Positions 21,901-31,131 of a stretch of DNA of 64,000 nucleotides are shown here, in pieces (position 1 is the first letter of the stretch; the number at the start of each line of letters is the position of its first letter). The notes beneath the pieces were generated by a model. That model made no database searches. It was not told the origin of the DNA and saw nothing but the letters and a program-made list of their open reading frames with translations. The stretch comes from Pedobacter riviphilus (GTDB lineage Bacteria > Bacteroidota > Bacteroidia > Sphingobacteriales > Sphingobacteriaceae). A program made the translations under genes and the position numbers. The stretch covers positions 4,774,001 to 4,838,000 of the forward strand of contig NZ_CP061171.1 in the NCBI RefSeq assembly GCF_014692875.1. The letters run 5' to 3'.

Positions 21901-22150
21901 TTTTCGTTACTGATATAAATCCAATGGAAGAAAATTCAAGCGATGTTACGCTCCGTGTTATTTTAAGTGAGAATTTACCATCTGAACCAGTAGTGGTTCC
22001 ACCTGATGCACCTTTGATTTTAACAGTTACCCCTGGAAGTGGCAATCCATCTTCCTGAGCCGTAACTGTACCAGTGATTGTTCGATCTTGCGCTATTGCT
22101 GTGGTGGCAATAAATAGCAATATGAACAAACTTTGTAGAAGTTTTTTCAT
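18968..22150 (-). CDS. SusC/RagA family TonB-linked outer-membrane protein (pair A)
   Basis: 1060 aa. Signal peptide MKKLLQSLFILLFIATTAIA; carboxypeptidase-D-regulatory-like beta sandwich (about residues 22-105); SusC signature TDVVVVGYGTQ at the start of the plug; plug motif RGTNSISLSSQPLFVIDGV; then a long 22-strand barrel ending MGLSLGF. There is no N-terminal STN domain, so it is not an ECF-linked signalling transducer. It imports an oligomeric substrate captured with SusD, using TonB energy. First gene of a two-gene operon. Confidence 0.94.
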   Translation of the reverse strand: MKKLLQSLFILLFIATTAIAQDRTITGTVTAQEDGLPLPGVTVKIKGASGGTTTGSDGKFSLKITRSVTSLEFSSIGFISVTKIIGSSNTLNIALENDSKTLTDVVVVGYGTQKRGETTGSTASVSGAAIAQKPIQSLEAGLAGRASGVQITVPAGVLNTPPVFRIRGTNSISLSSQPLFVIDGVVATTGDQGLTASAANPLSSINPNDIESIDIAKDAASTAIYGSRAANGVVFVTTKRGKTGLPKVNYDFWVGWSEAYRLPKLLDAFQYTDYKNEAIANANAIRPGSVNVTFNGVSQIQKFVLTNGPDGQPINTNWYDYAYRTGVSQNHNVNVSGGTENTKYYMGFGYTNQQGIFRKNDFKRLNGLFNIDSKLNKFITIGGKLSYSNEKNLAAISSGSLNGEAYGTAGLARTALVNSPNVSPYNNDGSFNLGATFVGPMNNIVTGNQVGFYNFAQVLSLNRENNELDHLQSNAYLQVSPFKWLNLKSMYGIDYINSDNDIFYNPVHGPGQGVSGEAIGAFRKRKNWTWTNTAQADYEISKHSFNLLLGQEQQRNTVTGYGIDRQGLTDPAYDVVQAGFTLNNSTGAAYGENYLLSYFGRLNYNYDGKYFLSGNLRQDEYSALGIKKGTFWGASAGWEITKENFWASAGLDKVFSSFKIKGSYGKVGNISGIGDYATFSTYGSALYGGIPSSIYSAAGNKDLTWETSKKTDIGINFGILKGRIDFEIDYYKNNIDGLILNVSQSPSTGVPSTVATNIGSMYNKGWEFNVNASPLKSTDFSWTSNFNIAYNKNEVTALAPGLTEIITPTGSTTTGENVNRSIPGYSIGYLYVVRTGGVDPATGRRIFYNKAGRAVTYQHIVPTGQANWTYLDNGTAAPAITQSADAEMYHNTAPKFYGGFDNTFRYKNFDLNVMLTYQLGFWVSYGTNAGLHDQRYWNNAVDVLNRWQKPGDITDFPRAVYTDNVSYGNTIPLDINIFKGDFVKLRNLSLGYTIPQTAFGKSGINRLRIYVAGQNLAIITKYPGPDPEVSSNGASSSGQGSDRNSGPNARTYTMGLSLGF

Positions 22151-22177
22151 AAAAAATTTAGTTTAGTTAATAATAGT

Positions 22178-22209
22178 ACAATATAGAGTTTAGTATTTTG
22201 TAATACAAA
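22178..22209 (-). promoter_or_regulatory. Promoter of susCD pair A
   Basis: On the minus strand TTTG (22209-22206), 20-nt spacer, TATATTGT (22185-22178), close to the Bacteroidota sigma-A consensus TTTG / TAnnTTTG. About 28 nt before the ATG. Between it and the start lies the ATTAACTAAACTAAATT leader box shared with pair F. No GTTAA direct repeat is present here. Confidence 0.55.
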
Positions 22210-22384
22210 TCTTACAATAAAAATAATTATTTTTTATTCCCCTCCACTTAAAACCTAGCTAAATAACTGATTATTAGAAACACAGAATCCCATAAGATTA
22301 TTAAATTTAAACCTGCAGCTATTTTGGCCTTTTTTATCCGCAGTCTCATTAAAAGCATCTAGTCATTGGGTCATTTATGGCATT

Positions 22385-22530
22385 TTGCACGCCATTAATC
22401 GTGTTGGTTGTTCGATCTTAGTTACGGCTCCGGTTGCGATAACAAACACTACGAACAAATTCTACACGAGTTTTTCATAAAAATTAGTTTAGTTTCGGTT
22501 AATAACACAATATACAAGTTAACATCTAGC
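22385..22530 (-). pseudogene. Decayed 5' end of another susC gene
   Basis: On the minus strand, from an ATG at 22478, this matches the leader and first 90 or so bases of the neighbouring susC (22150): the UTR box (TTAACCGAAACTAAACTAAT), the ATGAAAAA start, GTTTGTTC, and AAGATCGAACAA, which encodes the QDRT junction. Stops now interrupt it and the rest of the gene is gone. It sits about 330 bp upstream of the intact susC of pair A, so an extra susCD operon probably once stood here or a duplication failed. Confidence 0.6.
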
Positions 22531-22835
22531 AATACAAACACTATATCAAAAAAACACTACAATAATTTTTGCTTTAATAAAAAATATGCTTTAAAACTCA
22601 TAGTAAAATATAGCATAACAATATAAAAAATACGGATATGCTAATTTTATCAATCTTAATTCTTAATTATTTCAATAAAAAGTTACAATTAGATTAAAAT
22701 AGAATTAGATTTTCCTAATTCACTTCGAATAATAATAAGTGCTTCATTAATCTTGCTTCTTTAAAAAAGAAAAAGCAATTTTATTTATTATACAGCTCTT
22801 TACAAGTGCTCGTATAATCTTAATACAAATGATAA
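22531..22835. other. AT-rich spacer, no gene seen
   Basis: Very AT-rich DNA between the susC relic and the terminator of pair B. No credible frame or RNA structure was recognised. Confidence 0.5.
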
Positions 22836-22867
22836 AAAAAACAGGCCCAAATATTGAGCCTGTTTAA
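22836..22867 (-). terminator. Terminator of susCD pair B
   Basis: Stem AAACAGGC / GCCTGTTT around an A/T loop, with an extended T tract on the minus strand, 21 bp after the susD stop at 22888. Confidence 0.8.
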
Positions 22868-22887
22868 ATAATTTAAAAATATTGTGA

Positions 22888-24252
22888 TTAGTTATAACCT
22901 GGGTTATTTGGCAATAATAAATCATTTGTTGTTATAGCATCTTGTGGGATTGGATAAAGCTCATCATTTATTGTTCTACCTTTAGCTTCTAAAAACACTG
23001 TTGCCATTGACTTTGCAGGATTTGTAGTCGATGGGGCTCTTTTCATATCCGTCCATCTTGTCCCCTCAAAAGCCAGCTCAACTCTTCTTTCTCGAATGAA
23101 AGATTGCAAACTAACTGTTGCCAATGCTCCCAAACCTCTCTTAGTCCTAACATCGTTAATCCTTGACAATGCCACTGCATCAGTACCACTATTTGATATC
23201 ATAAACTGGGCTTCACCAGAAATCAGATACATTTCAGAAATTCTAAGAATTGAGAATGGTAATGCACCGTTACCTGAAGGATCTTGATATTTTTTACAAT
23301 ACCAGCCTGGGTTTGCAGTAGGCGCTAATACTTCTTGAATAGATGCAGCTTTTCTTGTATCTCCGGCCTCATAAGCATTAACTAAGCTCTGATCTACTGG
23401 TAATTCAGCACGGCCACCACCGGGCATGCTAGGATGTTGTAAGAAAAAATCTAATGATTGTTGCGCTTCTGTAGCTGTGAAATTTAGTTTAAAAATATGT
23501 TCAGTAGAAACGTAAGGTGTAGTAAAAATAGAGGCATAATTAGAAGTAACCTGGAATTTTCCAGAATTAATTACTTCATCAGCATATTGTTTTGCCAAAG
23601 GATAATTTTTACGAATCAGATAAACACGTGCCAACAAAGCTTTAGAGGCTTGTATAGAAGCAAATTTGGCATCTGTAAAATCTGTGCCAGCATCGATACT
23701 CGCTTTTAAATCAGCTATGATTTGATTATAAACCTCATCTTGTGATTTTCTTGGTACTTTAACAACATCTCTATTGAAAACGATTGGCACCGGGCCAAAT
23801 AGAGTAACCAACCTATAATAAGCATAAGCTCTAAGAAAATAGGTTTGTGTTAAGAGTGGCTTTTTTGTTGCATCCGGTACTGCTCCGCTATTTAGGATTT
23901 CCAATAAATCATTTGCTCTCTGAATAATCGCATATGGCCCGATAAAATACCTCGCTACCAAAACATTATTGGTTAGAATTGCATTATTATCAATCTCTCC
24001 GTGTTGAAAAAACGTAGCCCTGTAAACCAAGTTATCAGCCGATAAATCCTCGGTAGCGTAACTTAGATAATAAAAGGATGTATTTCCAGATTGAAGTGCA
24101 TCATAAATACCATTTAATAGTTTTGGTGCATCAGCGGGCCCTACGGCTTCTGGTGCAACAGCAGAAACTGGATTAACATCTAACTGTTTTTCACAAGAAG
24201 AAAAAATAGTTAACCCAATTGCCAGTGCGGCAAAAATTATTTTATTTTTCAT
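22888..24252 (-). CDS. SusD/RagB family lipoprotein (pair B)
   Basis: 454 aa. Lipobox IFSSC followed by EKQLDVNP; SusD helical core with TYFLRAYAYYRLVTLFGPVP; C-terminal RERRVELAFEGTRWTDMKR motif and a NPGYN end, which is the classical SusD terminus. It follows the frameshifted susC by 11 bp. Surface capture subunit; ligand unknown. Confidence 0.92.
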   Translation of the reverse strand: MKNKIIFAALAIGLTIFSSCEKQLDVNPVSAVAPEAVGPADAPKLLNGIYDALQSGNTSFYYLSYATEDLSADNLVYRATFFQHGEIDNNAILTNNVLVARYFIGPYAIIQRANDLLEILNSGAVPDATKKPLLTQTYFLRAYAYYRLVTLFGPVPIVFNRDVVKVPRKSQDEVYNQIIADLKASIDAGTDFTDAKFASIQASKALLARVYLIRKNYPLAKQYADEVINSGKFQVTSNYASIFTTPYVSTEHIFKLNFTATEAQQSLDFFLQHPSMPGGGRAELPVDQSLVNAYEAGDTRKAASIQEVLAPTANPGWYCKKYQDPSGNGALPFSILRISEMYLISGEAQFMISNSGTDAVALSRINDVRTKRGLGALATVSLQSFIRERRVELAFEGTRWTDMKRAPSTTNPAKSMATVFLEAKGRTINDELYPIPQDAITTNDLLLPNNPGYN

Positions 24253-24263
24253 TTTATTATTTT

Positions 24264-27200
24264 CTATAAACCAATATTAATACCAAAAGTATATGTTTTA
24301 AACTGTGGAATACTTCCCTGATCAACACCAGTATTTGCAACAGTAAAATCTGAAGAAACCTCTGGATCAAAGCCTGAGTATTTAGTGAATGTTAAAACAT
24401 TATATCCAGTTGCATAAACACGAACATTAGACAAATGAAGTTTAGACAAAACAGACTTAGGTAAGGTATAGCCTAGTGTGATATTTTTTAATCTTAAATA
24501 GCTTCCATCTTCCAGGAATCTTGAAGAACGTTGAGTATTGTAAGTTCCTCTTGGCCCACCTACTGCTCTAGGAAATTTAGAATCCATATTAGATGGTGTC
24601 CATCTATTTTCATAAACATCGCGCAGAATATTTGTTGCAGGAGACGAAGCCGAAACCACACCACCTAAACTAGCATAACCGCCGGTTCCTTCAGCACCTA
24701 GATTATAAATGTCATTTCCATAAGAATACTGGAAGAAGATATTTAAATCAAATCCTTTATATGAAAGATTGTTGGTAATGCCACCATAAAATTTAGGAAG
24801 TGCATTACCCAGGAACTGTCTGTCATCACCAGTTATAGTATTTGTTCCATTGATGTCTTCATAAACCATATCACCGGTATTTCTATCTACCCCAATGATT
24901 TGATTAGGAAGAAAGCTCCCAGAGGTTGCCCAACGGCAGTTCTGGTTGCAAAAGAACCATCAATCGGCTGATCATTATATAACGACGTTACTTTGTTTTT
25001 GTATGTTGAGATATTGAATGAGGTATTCCATTTAAACTCTCCCACAAAGTTTTTACTGGTTAACTGGAAGTCAAAACCATGTCCTTCCAAACTTCCAATA
25101 TTTTCTAAGATTGTTGTGAATCCTGTTGTACTTGGGATTGGACGATTCAACAATAAATCTTTTGTCTTCTTCTTGAAATAATCGGCAGAAATTTCAATTC
25201 TATTGTTTAATACACCTATTTCCAAGCCTAAGTCAAATTGGTTTGTAGTTTCCCACTTCAGATCAGGGCTACCAATCGCATTCAGTGCTAATCCTGGTGT
25301 ATCATTGTAGTTGAACCCAGAACCGATTAATCTTCTCGACGTAAAATTACCAATTCCCTCTTGATTACCTGTTGAACCATAGCTAGCTCTTAATTTTAAG
25401 AAACTTACAACAGGGTTATTTTTCAGAAAATCTTCTTCACTAATAATCCAACCTCCAGAAACAGATGGGAAATAACCATATCTACCTTTTTTAGGGATTT
25501 TCGATGATCCATCTCTTCTGATTGATCCACCTAAAAGGTATTTGCCATCCCAGGCCAAATTCAACCTCGCAAGCATCGATTCTATTTTGAAATAGGTTAA
25601 GCCTGCTGTTCCATTCGCTTTTTGAGCTGCAGAACCAACGTAGGGTGTTAAATCTGATGGAAAGTTTGTGCCATCAATTCTATTGTCGGCCTGATTATTC
25701 CATTGAAATTCATATACTGCGGTTCCGTCAACATTTAAACGGTTATCAAAAAAGCTTTTGTTATATGACAAAGTTTGCGTTGCCAAATAGTTTTCAGTCT
25801 GCACATAGCCAGAAGATCCTGATCCATTTGATCCCTGACCTGACAATGAAGTGATGGGATTGTATGTTCTTTGATCAAGATATGTATAGTCGATACCAAC
25901 TGCCGATCTGAATTTTAACTCTGGCAAAATCTTAACCTCTGCATATGTAGAGTTAAAAATATTAGAAAGATTAACGTAGTTAACCGACTGAAACATATGC
26001 AATGGATTGTTATAATCATTGGCGGCAAAAGTTCCATCGGCGTTATAAATAGGCTGATCGGGCCTCGCGACTAGAGCACGTGGAAACGGCGAATAGATAC
26101 TGTTATCTACAGGCGATTCCTGTCTATAAGAACGTGAAATAGCCAAATTACTTCCTACTCTTAAAAAGTCAGTAATGTCATGAGTAACGTTTGTTCTTAA
26201 GGCATATCTTTTAAAGCCACCGAATTTTAATGCTCCATCCTGATCGAAATAGTTCAACGAAGAGTAAAACTGTGTTTTCTCACTTGCGCCAGAAGCAATA
26301 GATAATTGAATATTATTAGTTCTTGAATTATGATTTAAAATCTCATCTAACCAATTAACATTTGCTGTAGGATTATCGATCTGTTGTTGTGTAAACAAAG
26401 CCGACAGTCCGGTATTAACCCTAGCCTCATTATACATCATCCTGTACTCAGATGCACTTAATAAATCACGTGTTTTTGTTAAAGATTGTGCACCGGTGTA
26501 AGCCGAAACGTTAATTGTTGATTTTCCAGATTTATTTCCTCCTTTTGTTGTAATAATCACAACGCCATTAGAACCACGCGAACCATAAATAGCAGCTGAA
26601 GCCGCATCTTTTAGCACATCAACAGTTAAAATATCTTCTGGATTGATATTCGCTAAAGCAGAAACGCCAGCACCAGCAGAAGAAGGTGTAGTTCCACTAT
26701 TACTTGGCAAGATTACACCATCCACAACATAAAGAGGATTATTTCCTGCGGTAATTGAAGAACGGCCGCGTATATTGATGGCTATTGGAGCTCCTGGTCT
26801 ACCTGATCCAGAAGAGATTTGTACACCGGCCATCCTGCCTTGTAAAGCTTGTGCCACGCTAGGAACTGGTTGTTCTTTAATCTCATCAGCAGTAACACCT
26901 ACACGCGCAGAAGTTACGTTCCTTTTAGATTGCGTACCATACCCTACCACTACAACATCTGTAAGGGTCTTACTGTCTTCGGACAAAATTACGTTTACAG
27001 TATTGGAGTTTCCAAGTATAATGGTTTTGGTAACATATCCCAAATAAGAAAATTCTAATGAAACATTAGAGCCGCCTACTTGCAACGTATATTTACCTGT
27101 AGGGGAAGTGACAGTGCCTTTATCACTGTTCTTGATTTTAACATTTACCCCTGGTAAAGGCAATCCATCTTCTTTAGATGTAACCGTACCAGAAATTGTT

Positions 27201-27268
27201 CTATCCTGAGCTATCGCATTTATTGTGACAAACATCAATAAGAACAAACTTTGTAGAAGTTTTTTCAT
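24264..27268 (-). CDS. SusC/RagA family protein (pair B), one frameshift
   Basis: About 1,001 aa when read as one gene. Signal peptide MKKLLQSLFLLMFVTINAIA, regulatory-like domain, TDVVVVGYGTQ signature, plug with RGRSSITAGNNPLYVVDGV, barrel ending TYTFGINIGL. The frame breaks at the C4 run 24890-24893 (plus strand): one missing base turns LIKSLGVDRNTGD into a stop. Adding it gives 1,002 codons exactly. Without it the product would be a barrel lacking its last 200 residues and would not assemble. Confidence 0.88.
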
Positions 27269-27310
27269 GAAATTTAAGTTAGTAAATAATTAGTTTGTTT
27301 TAAAAAGCCT

Positions 27311-27351
27311 TAAATATAACCGCGTTTTATAGATTTTTAACAAACTTTAAC
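27311..27351 (-). promoter_or_regulatory. Promoter and GTTAA direct repeat of pair B
   Basis: Minus strand: GTTAA (27351-27347), 5 nt, GTTAA (27341-27337), then 18 bp to a -7-like TATATTTA (27318-27311). A TTTG (27344-27341) overlaps the second half-site, 22 nt from the -7 box. The same 10-bp-period repeat occurs at three other susC promoters, but there it is 12 bp further from the -7 box. Confidence 0.5.
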
Positions 27352-27555
27352 AAAACAAACTTGTATTTGACTTCTAAATGACACAGACGAAATACTTAGC
27401 AATCATGTCTTTTAAAATCTACTTTTATTAGAATAATGTGTTCTAATATGCTTAAGCAACTATTTGGTCTTGATACATATAGCAACCTTCCTAGTTAGCG
27501 CCTGTTTAATAAAACCCAATGATGACTTGTTATCACAATTACAAATGTTTTAAAT

Positions 27556-27590
27556 AACAAAAGGGGCGATTGTAGTCGCCCCTTTTGTTA
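27556..27590. terminator. Strong bidirectional terminator
   Basis: Stem AACAAAAGGGGCGA / TCGCCCCTTTTGTT with a 6-nt loop, downstream of the hypothetical secreted protein (minus strand). It also insulates the upstream region of pair B. Confidence 0.88.
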
Positions 27591-27607
27591 TTTAACTAAT
27601 GAATATC

Positions 27608-27627
27608 ACTAGGAAATTTTTCCTAGT
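27608..27627. repeat. Short palindrome after the hypothetical gene
   Basis: Arms ACTAGGAAA / TTTCCTAGT with a 2-nt centre, 11 bp after the stop at 27639 and before the terminator. It may form a tandem hairpin at the 3' end of the transcript. Confidence 0.4.
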
Positions 27628-27638
27628 TGGCTACTATG

Positions 27639-28343
27639 CTAGTATACCCAAATAAATCTCTGTTTTATTCCTGGCTTCTGTGCAAAATCTATTTTGGCCT
27701 TAACCGAAAACACCGATGCATAATTTACACCTTTATAGCTTGAGGGAATCCAATCAATATCAAATGTTTTTTCAGAAATAATTAGACGCTTTGTTACAGG
27801 AATTCCATCAACAGTATAACTTGCCTCATAACTGGCATTACCATTTTTATCAATATTGGTAATTAAATCCGCATCAAGCGTACCATCTGCATTTTTATTA
27901 TCCTTTAAGATCACTCTTTTTAATTCTGTTGCCAATAACGAAATATACTGATCGATTGATGAAATAGGGACAGGAATACTTGCTTTTTCTTTTACTTCTG
28001 GATCTTCGGTTTTCACTTCAACCTTTAATCGATTAATACTTACCGTATCTAAATAAAGTAGTTTTTTAAGGTCATAATTGTAGCGAAGAAAAACATTTCC
28101 ATTATCATTAAACGCATACCAATTACCTGATCTTACGTTATCTTTATAAACTCCTCTTAAAAAAACTTTATCGTCATTTTTCAAAACAGAATAAACACCC
28201 TCTAGTTTTTTAGCGTCGTTCATTGCATAAACAACCTTCGTTTGATCAGAAAGAACGGATATTCTTTGTTCTTGGGCCTGGCTTAATTGTGCAGATGCGA
28301 AAAGTGCAACCGCCGCAAGATAAATGTTTTTGTAAATATTCAT
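27639..28343 (-). CDS. Hypothetical secreted protein with a MORN-like motif
   Basis: 234 aa from MNIYKNIYLAAVALF (28343). Signal peptide ending near LSQAQ, then a segment GVYKDNVRSGNWYAFNDNG that resembles a MORN-variant repeat, and a mixed alpha/beta remainder ending RFIWVY. No catalytic motif is seen. It stands alone between two terminators. The leader contains AACTAACTA just before the ATG, similar to the susC leader box, which may hint at shared control. I do not recognise a named family. Confidence 0.6.
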   Translation of the reverse strand: MNIYKNIYLAAVALFASAQLSQAQEQRISVLSDQTKVVYAMNDAKKLEGVYSVLKNDDKVFLRGVYKDNVRSGNWYAFNDNGNVFLRYNYDLKKLLYLDTVSINRLKVEVKTEDPEVKEKASIPVPISSIDQYISLLATELKRVILKDNKNADGTLDADLITNIDKNGNASYEASYTVDGIPVTKRLIISEKTFDIDWIPSSYKGVNYASVFSVKAKIDFAQKPGIKQRFIWVY

Positions 28344-28463
28344 AATGGAGCTAGTTAGTTTGAACATAAATATAGTTAATTTTTAAATTATCTATTTGCT
28401 TTTTTTAACTTAAAAAACAAAAACCACCTGTAAATTAGGCTATTGCATAAAATTATTATTTAA

Positions 28464-28498
28464 CAAACAGCCCCCAACTATAAAGATGGAGGCCGTTT
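28464..28498 (-). terminator. Terminator of the pair C operon
   Basis: Imperfect stem AAACGGCCTCCA / TGGGGGCTGTTT on the minus strand, followed by a T/A tract, 56 bp after the last gene of the operon. Confidence 0.6.
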
Positions 28499-28554
28499 GA
28501 AGTTAGTAGATTTAATGAATAGTTAATCACTAATCGTCCATTATTTGGATTCTT

Positions 28555-29514
28555 TTATCTAGATCCTTTATAAACTAATCTTGCTGTAATTTTGAAAGGG
28601 CTGAAACCCGGCTGAGTCATAAAATATGTTACATATACATTATGTGTAGCAGGATCAAAATAATTGTTAGCCGTCAGATCTAAATTCATTTTTCTTCCGT
28701 TAGTTGCAGCAGTAATTGCATTTGAAGCAGAAATAACTTTATTCGTAGCTGGATCAAATTCTAATAGTAAATTAGTTTGTCCAAAACCGCTTGTACCACC
28801 TGTACTTGTAAATAATGGGATTAAGAAATCACCGTAGTAAGTATTATATAAGTTATTTTTAGCAGCGCCTGAGGTTCTTAATTCGACATCATTCGGATAC
28901 TTAAATTCTGTTCCAGTTAGAAAAGTTGGTCTATCTGGTGCTTCATGTAATGCGTAATATGTATAAACGCCATCAAATTTATTTTTCGCTCCAAGATTCA
29001 ATAAAATTGTACTGAAGTTTCCACTAATGATACCAGAAGAAGCTGAAGTAATAGTTAGAGGCAATACCTCTGAAACTGCAAAATCAAAGGTTGAAGGCTT
29101 TAACGCAATATTGAAAGTTGCTTTGCTGGTACCGGCTTTAATCACTACTTCATTTGTTGATAAAGTATAACTAGCAGGTTTCAGCATTACATAATGATTA
29201 GAAGTTGCAGTATTGTATTCATCAATTTTTGCTTGGCTGCCTACAGTAAATTTAACTGTGATATCTTGAGGTGCTACTGCTTCTGGCCCAGAGTAACTGA
29301 TTGTTATTGGGAGTGTAGGCGTAGACGCCGCATCATAAGAGAAAACGTACAAAGGAGACGGTGTTCCATTAACAGCTATTTGCGCTGGATTGGCAAATTC
29401 GATAACGTTATGGCCTTTTGCAGGATCTAACACCAAGCTATCGTCTTTTAAACAAGAGGTAAGTGAGGTCACCGCAAGTAAAAGTATTATAGATTTAAAA
29501 ATATTTTTTTTCAT
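28555..29514 (-). CDS. DUF1735-type surface lipoprotein (pair C accessory)
   Basis: 319 aa. Lipobox SLTSC followed by LKDDSLVLDP, then beta-sandwich sequence with YVFSYDAASTPTLPITISYSGP and KAGTSKATFNIALKP, as in the N-terminal DUF1735 domain of Bacteroidota SusCD-associated lipoproteins, and a C-terminal beta domain ending ARLVYKGSR. Such proteins often act as extra surface binding proteins. It is the third gene of the pair C operon (7 bp after susD). The family call is from pattern, not a search. Confidence 0.65.
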   Translation of the reverse strand: MKKNIFKSIILLLAVTSLTSCLKDDSLVLDPAKGHNVIEFANPAQIAVNGTPSPLYVFSYDAASTPTLPITISYSGPEAVAPQDITVKFTVGSQAKIDEYNTATSNHYVMLKPASYTLSTNEVVIKAGTSKATFNIALKPSTFDFAVSEVLPLTITSASSGIISGNFSTILLNLGAKNKFDGVYTYYALHEAPDRPTFLTGTEFKYPNDVELRTSGAAKNNLYNTYYGDFLIPLFTSTGGTSGFGQTNLLLEFDPATNKVISASNAITAATNGRKMNLDLTANNYFDPATHNVYVTYFMTQPGFSPFKITARLVYKGSR

Positions 29515-29521
29515 GTCTTTA

Positions 29522-31120
29522 TTAATTTAAGTCCCAAAAAATACGTGATCCAAATAACGTTACTGAAGGAACGTTAGTAGGGTTTAAGTTATACTCAGAC
29601 TGAGGATAAAGAACCCTTCCAATCAATTTATCTGGGCGTGTTGAAACAGATTGTTTAGATGCAAACGTTAAAAGAGGATCTTGTGATCCATTAACAATTG
29701 CTGGATAAGTTGTACGCTTAAACTCGTTAAAGGCTTCGTCGCTGTGAATTACATTCAAAGCAATATACTTTTGAGTAATAATGGCCTCGATTTTTTGATC
29801 TGTAGTTAGCGCTAAATCAAAATTTACTAATCGGCTAGCAGTATTGGCTGTTAAATAAGTTGCAACATCAGCATTTACATTTTTACTTGCATCAACCACA
29901 TTGCTCTGGTTTTGGTATAAGTAATTAAATGATGCGGTGATACCTGCCATGAAAGCATTTTTAGCATTACCAGTTAAATATCCTCTTGTATAAGCCTCAG
30001 CTTGCAAAAAGTTACTTTCGGCAGCTAATATTAAAGGTTGACCCTGAGAAGGCCCTTTTGCTACACCCAAACCAGGTGTATTTGCATCAACACCCGTGAA
30101 CCATGAAGTAGACCCTGAAGGAGGAACCTGACTTGAAGTTGTATTTTCTTCACCTAATTGGTTAACAGCTGTAGATGGGTAACCTCTGTAGATAACCGCA
30201 CCACGTCCCGGATCAGATAACTTTAGACCATTATAGAAACTCATTATCCACCTTGTTGGGATTGCCTGACCCTGAGACCTAGTATTATCTGTACCAAATG
30301 CAAGACTTCCATAATTAGGATTTTGCTGACTAACACCTTGTGAATTTATTGCCTTAACATAGCCAGGATTAACCAATGCATCTGTAGTCAAGAATCCAAT
30401 CGTTGTATTTAAAGCGGCAAATTCAGTAGTTGCATATGATGCTTGTGCAGGCACGCCAGCCATTTTAACCAACATTCTTAATTTCAGCGTATTGGCAAAC
30501 TTTTTCCATAAATTCATATCTCCTTTAAATAAAGGATCGGCACTTGCAACAACAGTATTTGCCACAGTACCAGCTTGAGCAGCTGTAATAGCATTAATAG
30601 TAGATGTAAGTTGAGAAATTAAGTCTTTATAGATATCTTCAGCTTTATCATACTTTGGCGTTAAAAGGGCATTTCCTTTTAATGCTTCTGAATATGGCAC
30701 ATCATTGTATTGATCTACAATTTTCGAAAAAACGAAAGCTTTCATTATCCGGGCAATAGCCGTTGAATAGGCTAACGAAGGAGTACCAGAAGTATTGTCG
30801 ATTACATACTGATAATCAAGGGCATTATCATATGAAGATGAAAATCCTGTAACAAAACTTCCAGCAGTGTATGCATAAGTTACGCCCGCTCCATACCCAC
30901 CAACACCATAAATATTGGCAGCAAATCCCCCTGGGAAATAGTATGCAGCATTTAATGATTGGACAATAGAAGCAGACCCTACAATTGCCTGAGGCAAAAC
31001 AAGCGCAGGTGTTGCTGTAGTTGCATTATTCGTATTAGTATTTATATCAAGGTATTTTTTGCATGCTGAAAAACCAACCGCAACGGCACCTATCAATAAA
31101 AGGTTTAAAATCTTTTTCAT
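29522..31120 (-). CDS. SusD-like (SusD_2 type) lipoprotein (pair C)
   Basis: 532 aa. Lipobox GFSAC followed by KKYLDINTNTNNA, the typical start of the SusD_2 branch. Contains the IARIMKAFVFSKIVDQYNDVPYSEAL core and LWKKFANTLKLRMLVKM, both hallmarks of this branch, and ends near LFGSRIFWDLN. It follows susC by 11 bp. Ligand-capture lid of pair C. Confidence 0.92.
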   Translation of the reverse strand: MKKILNLLLIGAVAVGFSACKKYLDINTNTNNATTATPALVLPQAIVGSASIVQSLNAAYYFPGGFAANIYGVGGYGAGVTYAYTAGSFVTGFSSSYDNALDYQYVIDNTSGTPSLAYSTAIARIMKAFVFSKIVDQYNDVPYSEALKGNALLTPKYDKAEDIYKDLISQLTSTINAITAAQAGTVANTVVASADPLFKGDMNLWKKFANTLKLRMLVKMAGVPAQASYATTEFAALNTTIGFLTTDALVNPGYVKAINSQGVSQQNPNYGSLAFGTDNTRSQGQAIPTRWIMSFYNGLKLSDPGRGAVIYRGYPSTAVNQLGEENTTSSQVPPSGSTSWFTGVDANTPGLGVAKGPSQGQPLILAAESNFLQAEAYTRGYLTGNAKNAFMAGITASFNYLYQNQSNVVDASKNVNADVATYLTANTASRLVNFDLALTTDQKIEAIITQKYIALNVIHSDEAFNEFKRTTYPAIVNGSQDPLLTFASKQSVSTRPDKLIGRVLYPQSEYNLNPTNVPSVTLFGSRIFWDLN

Positions 31121-31131
31121 ATTAATGTGTG

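Noticed and set aside
22408..22626. 72-codon plus-strand frame near 22.5 kb
   Set aside because: It is antisense to the susC 5' relic and its leader; sequence is random-like.
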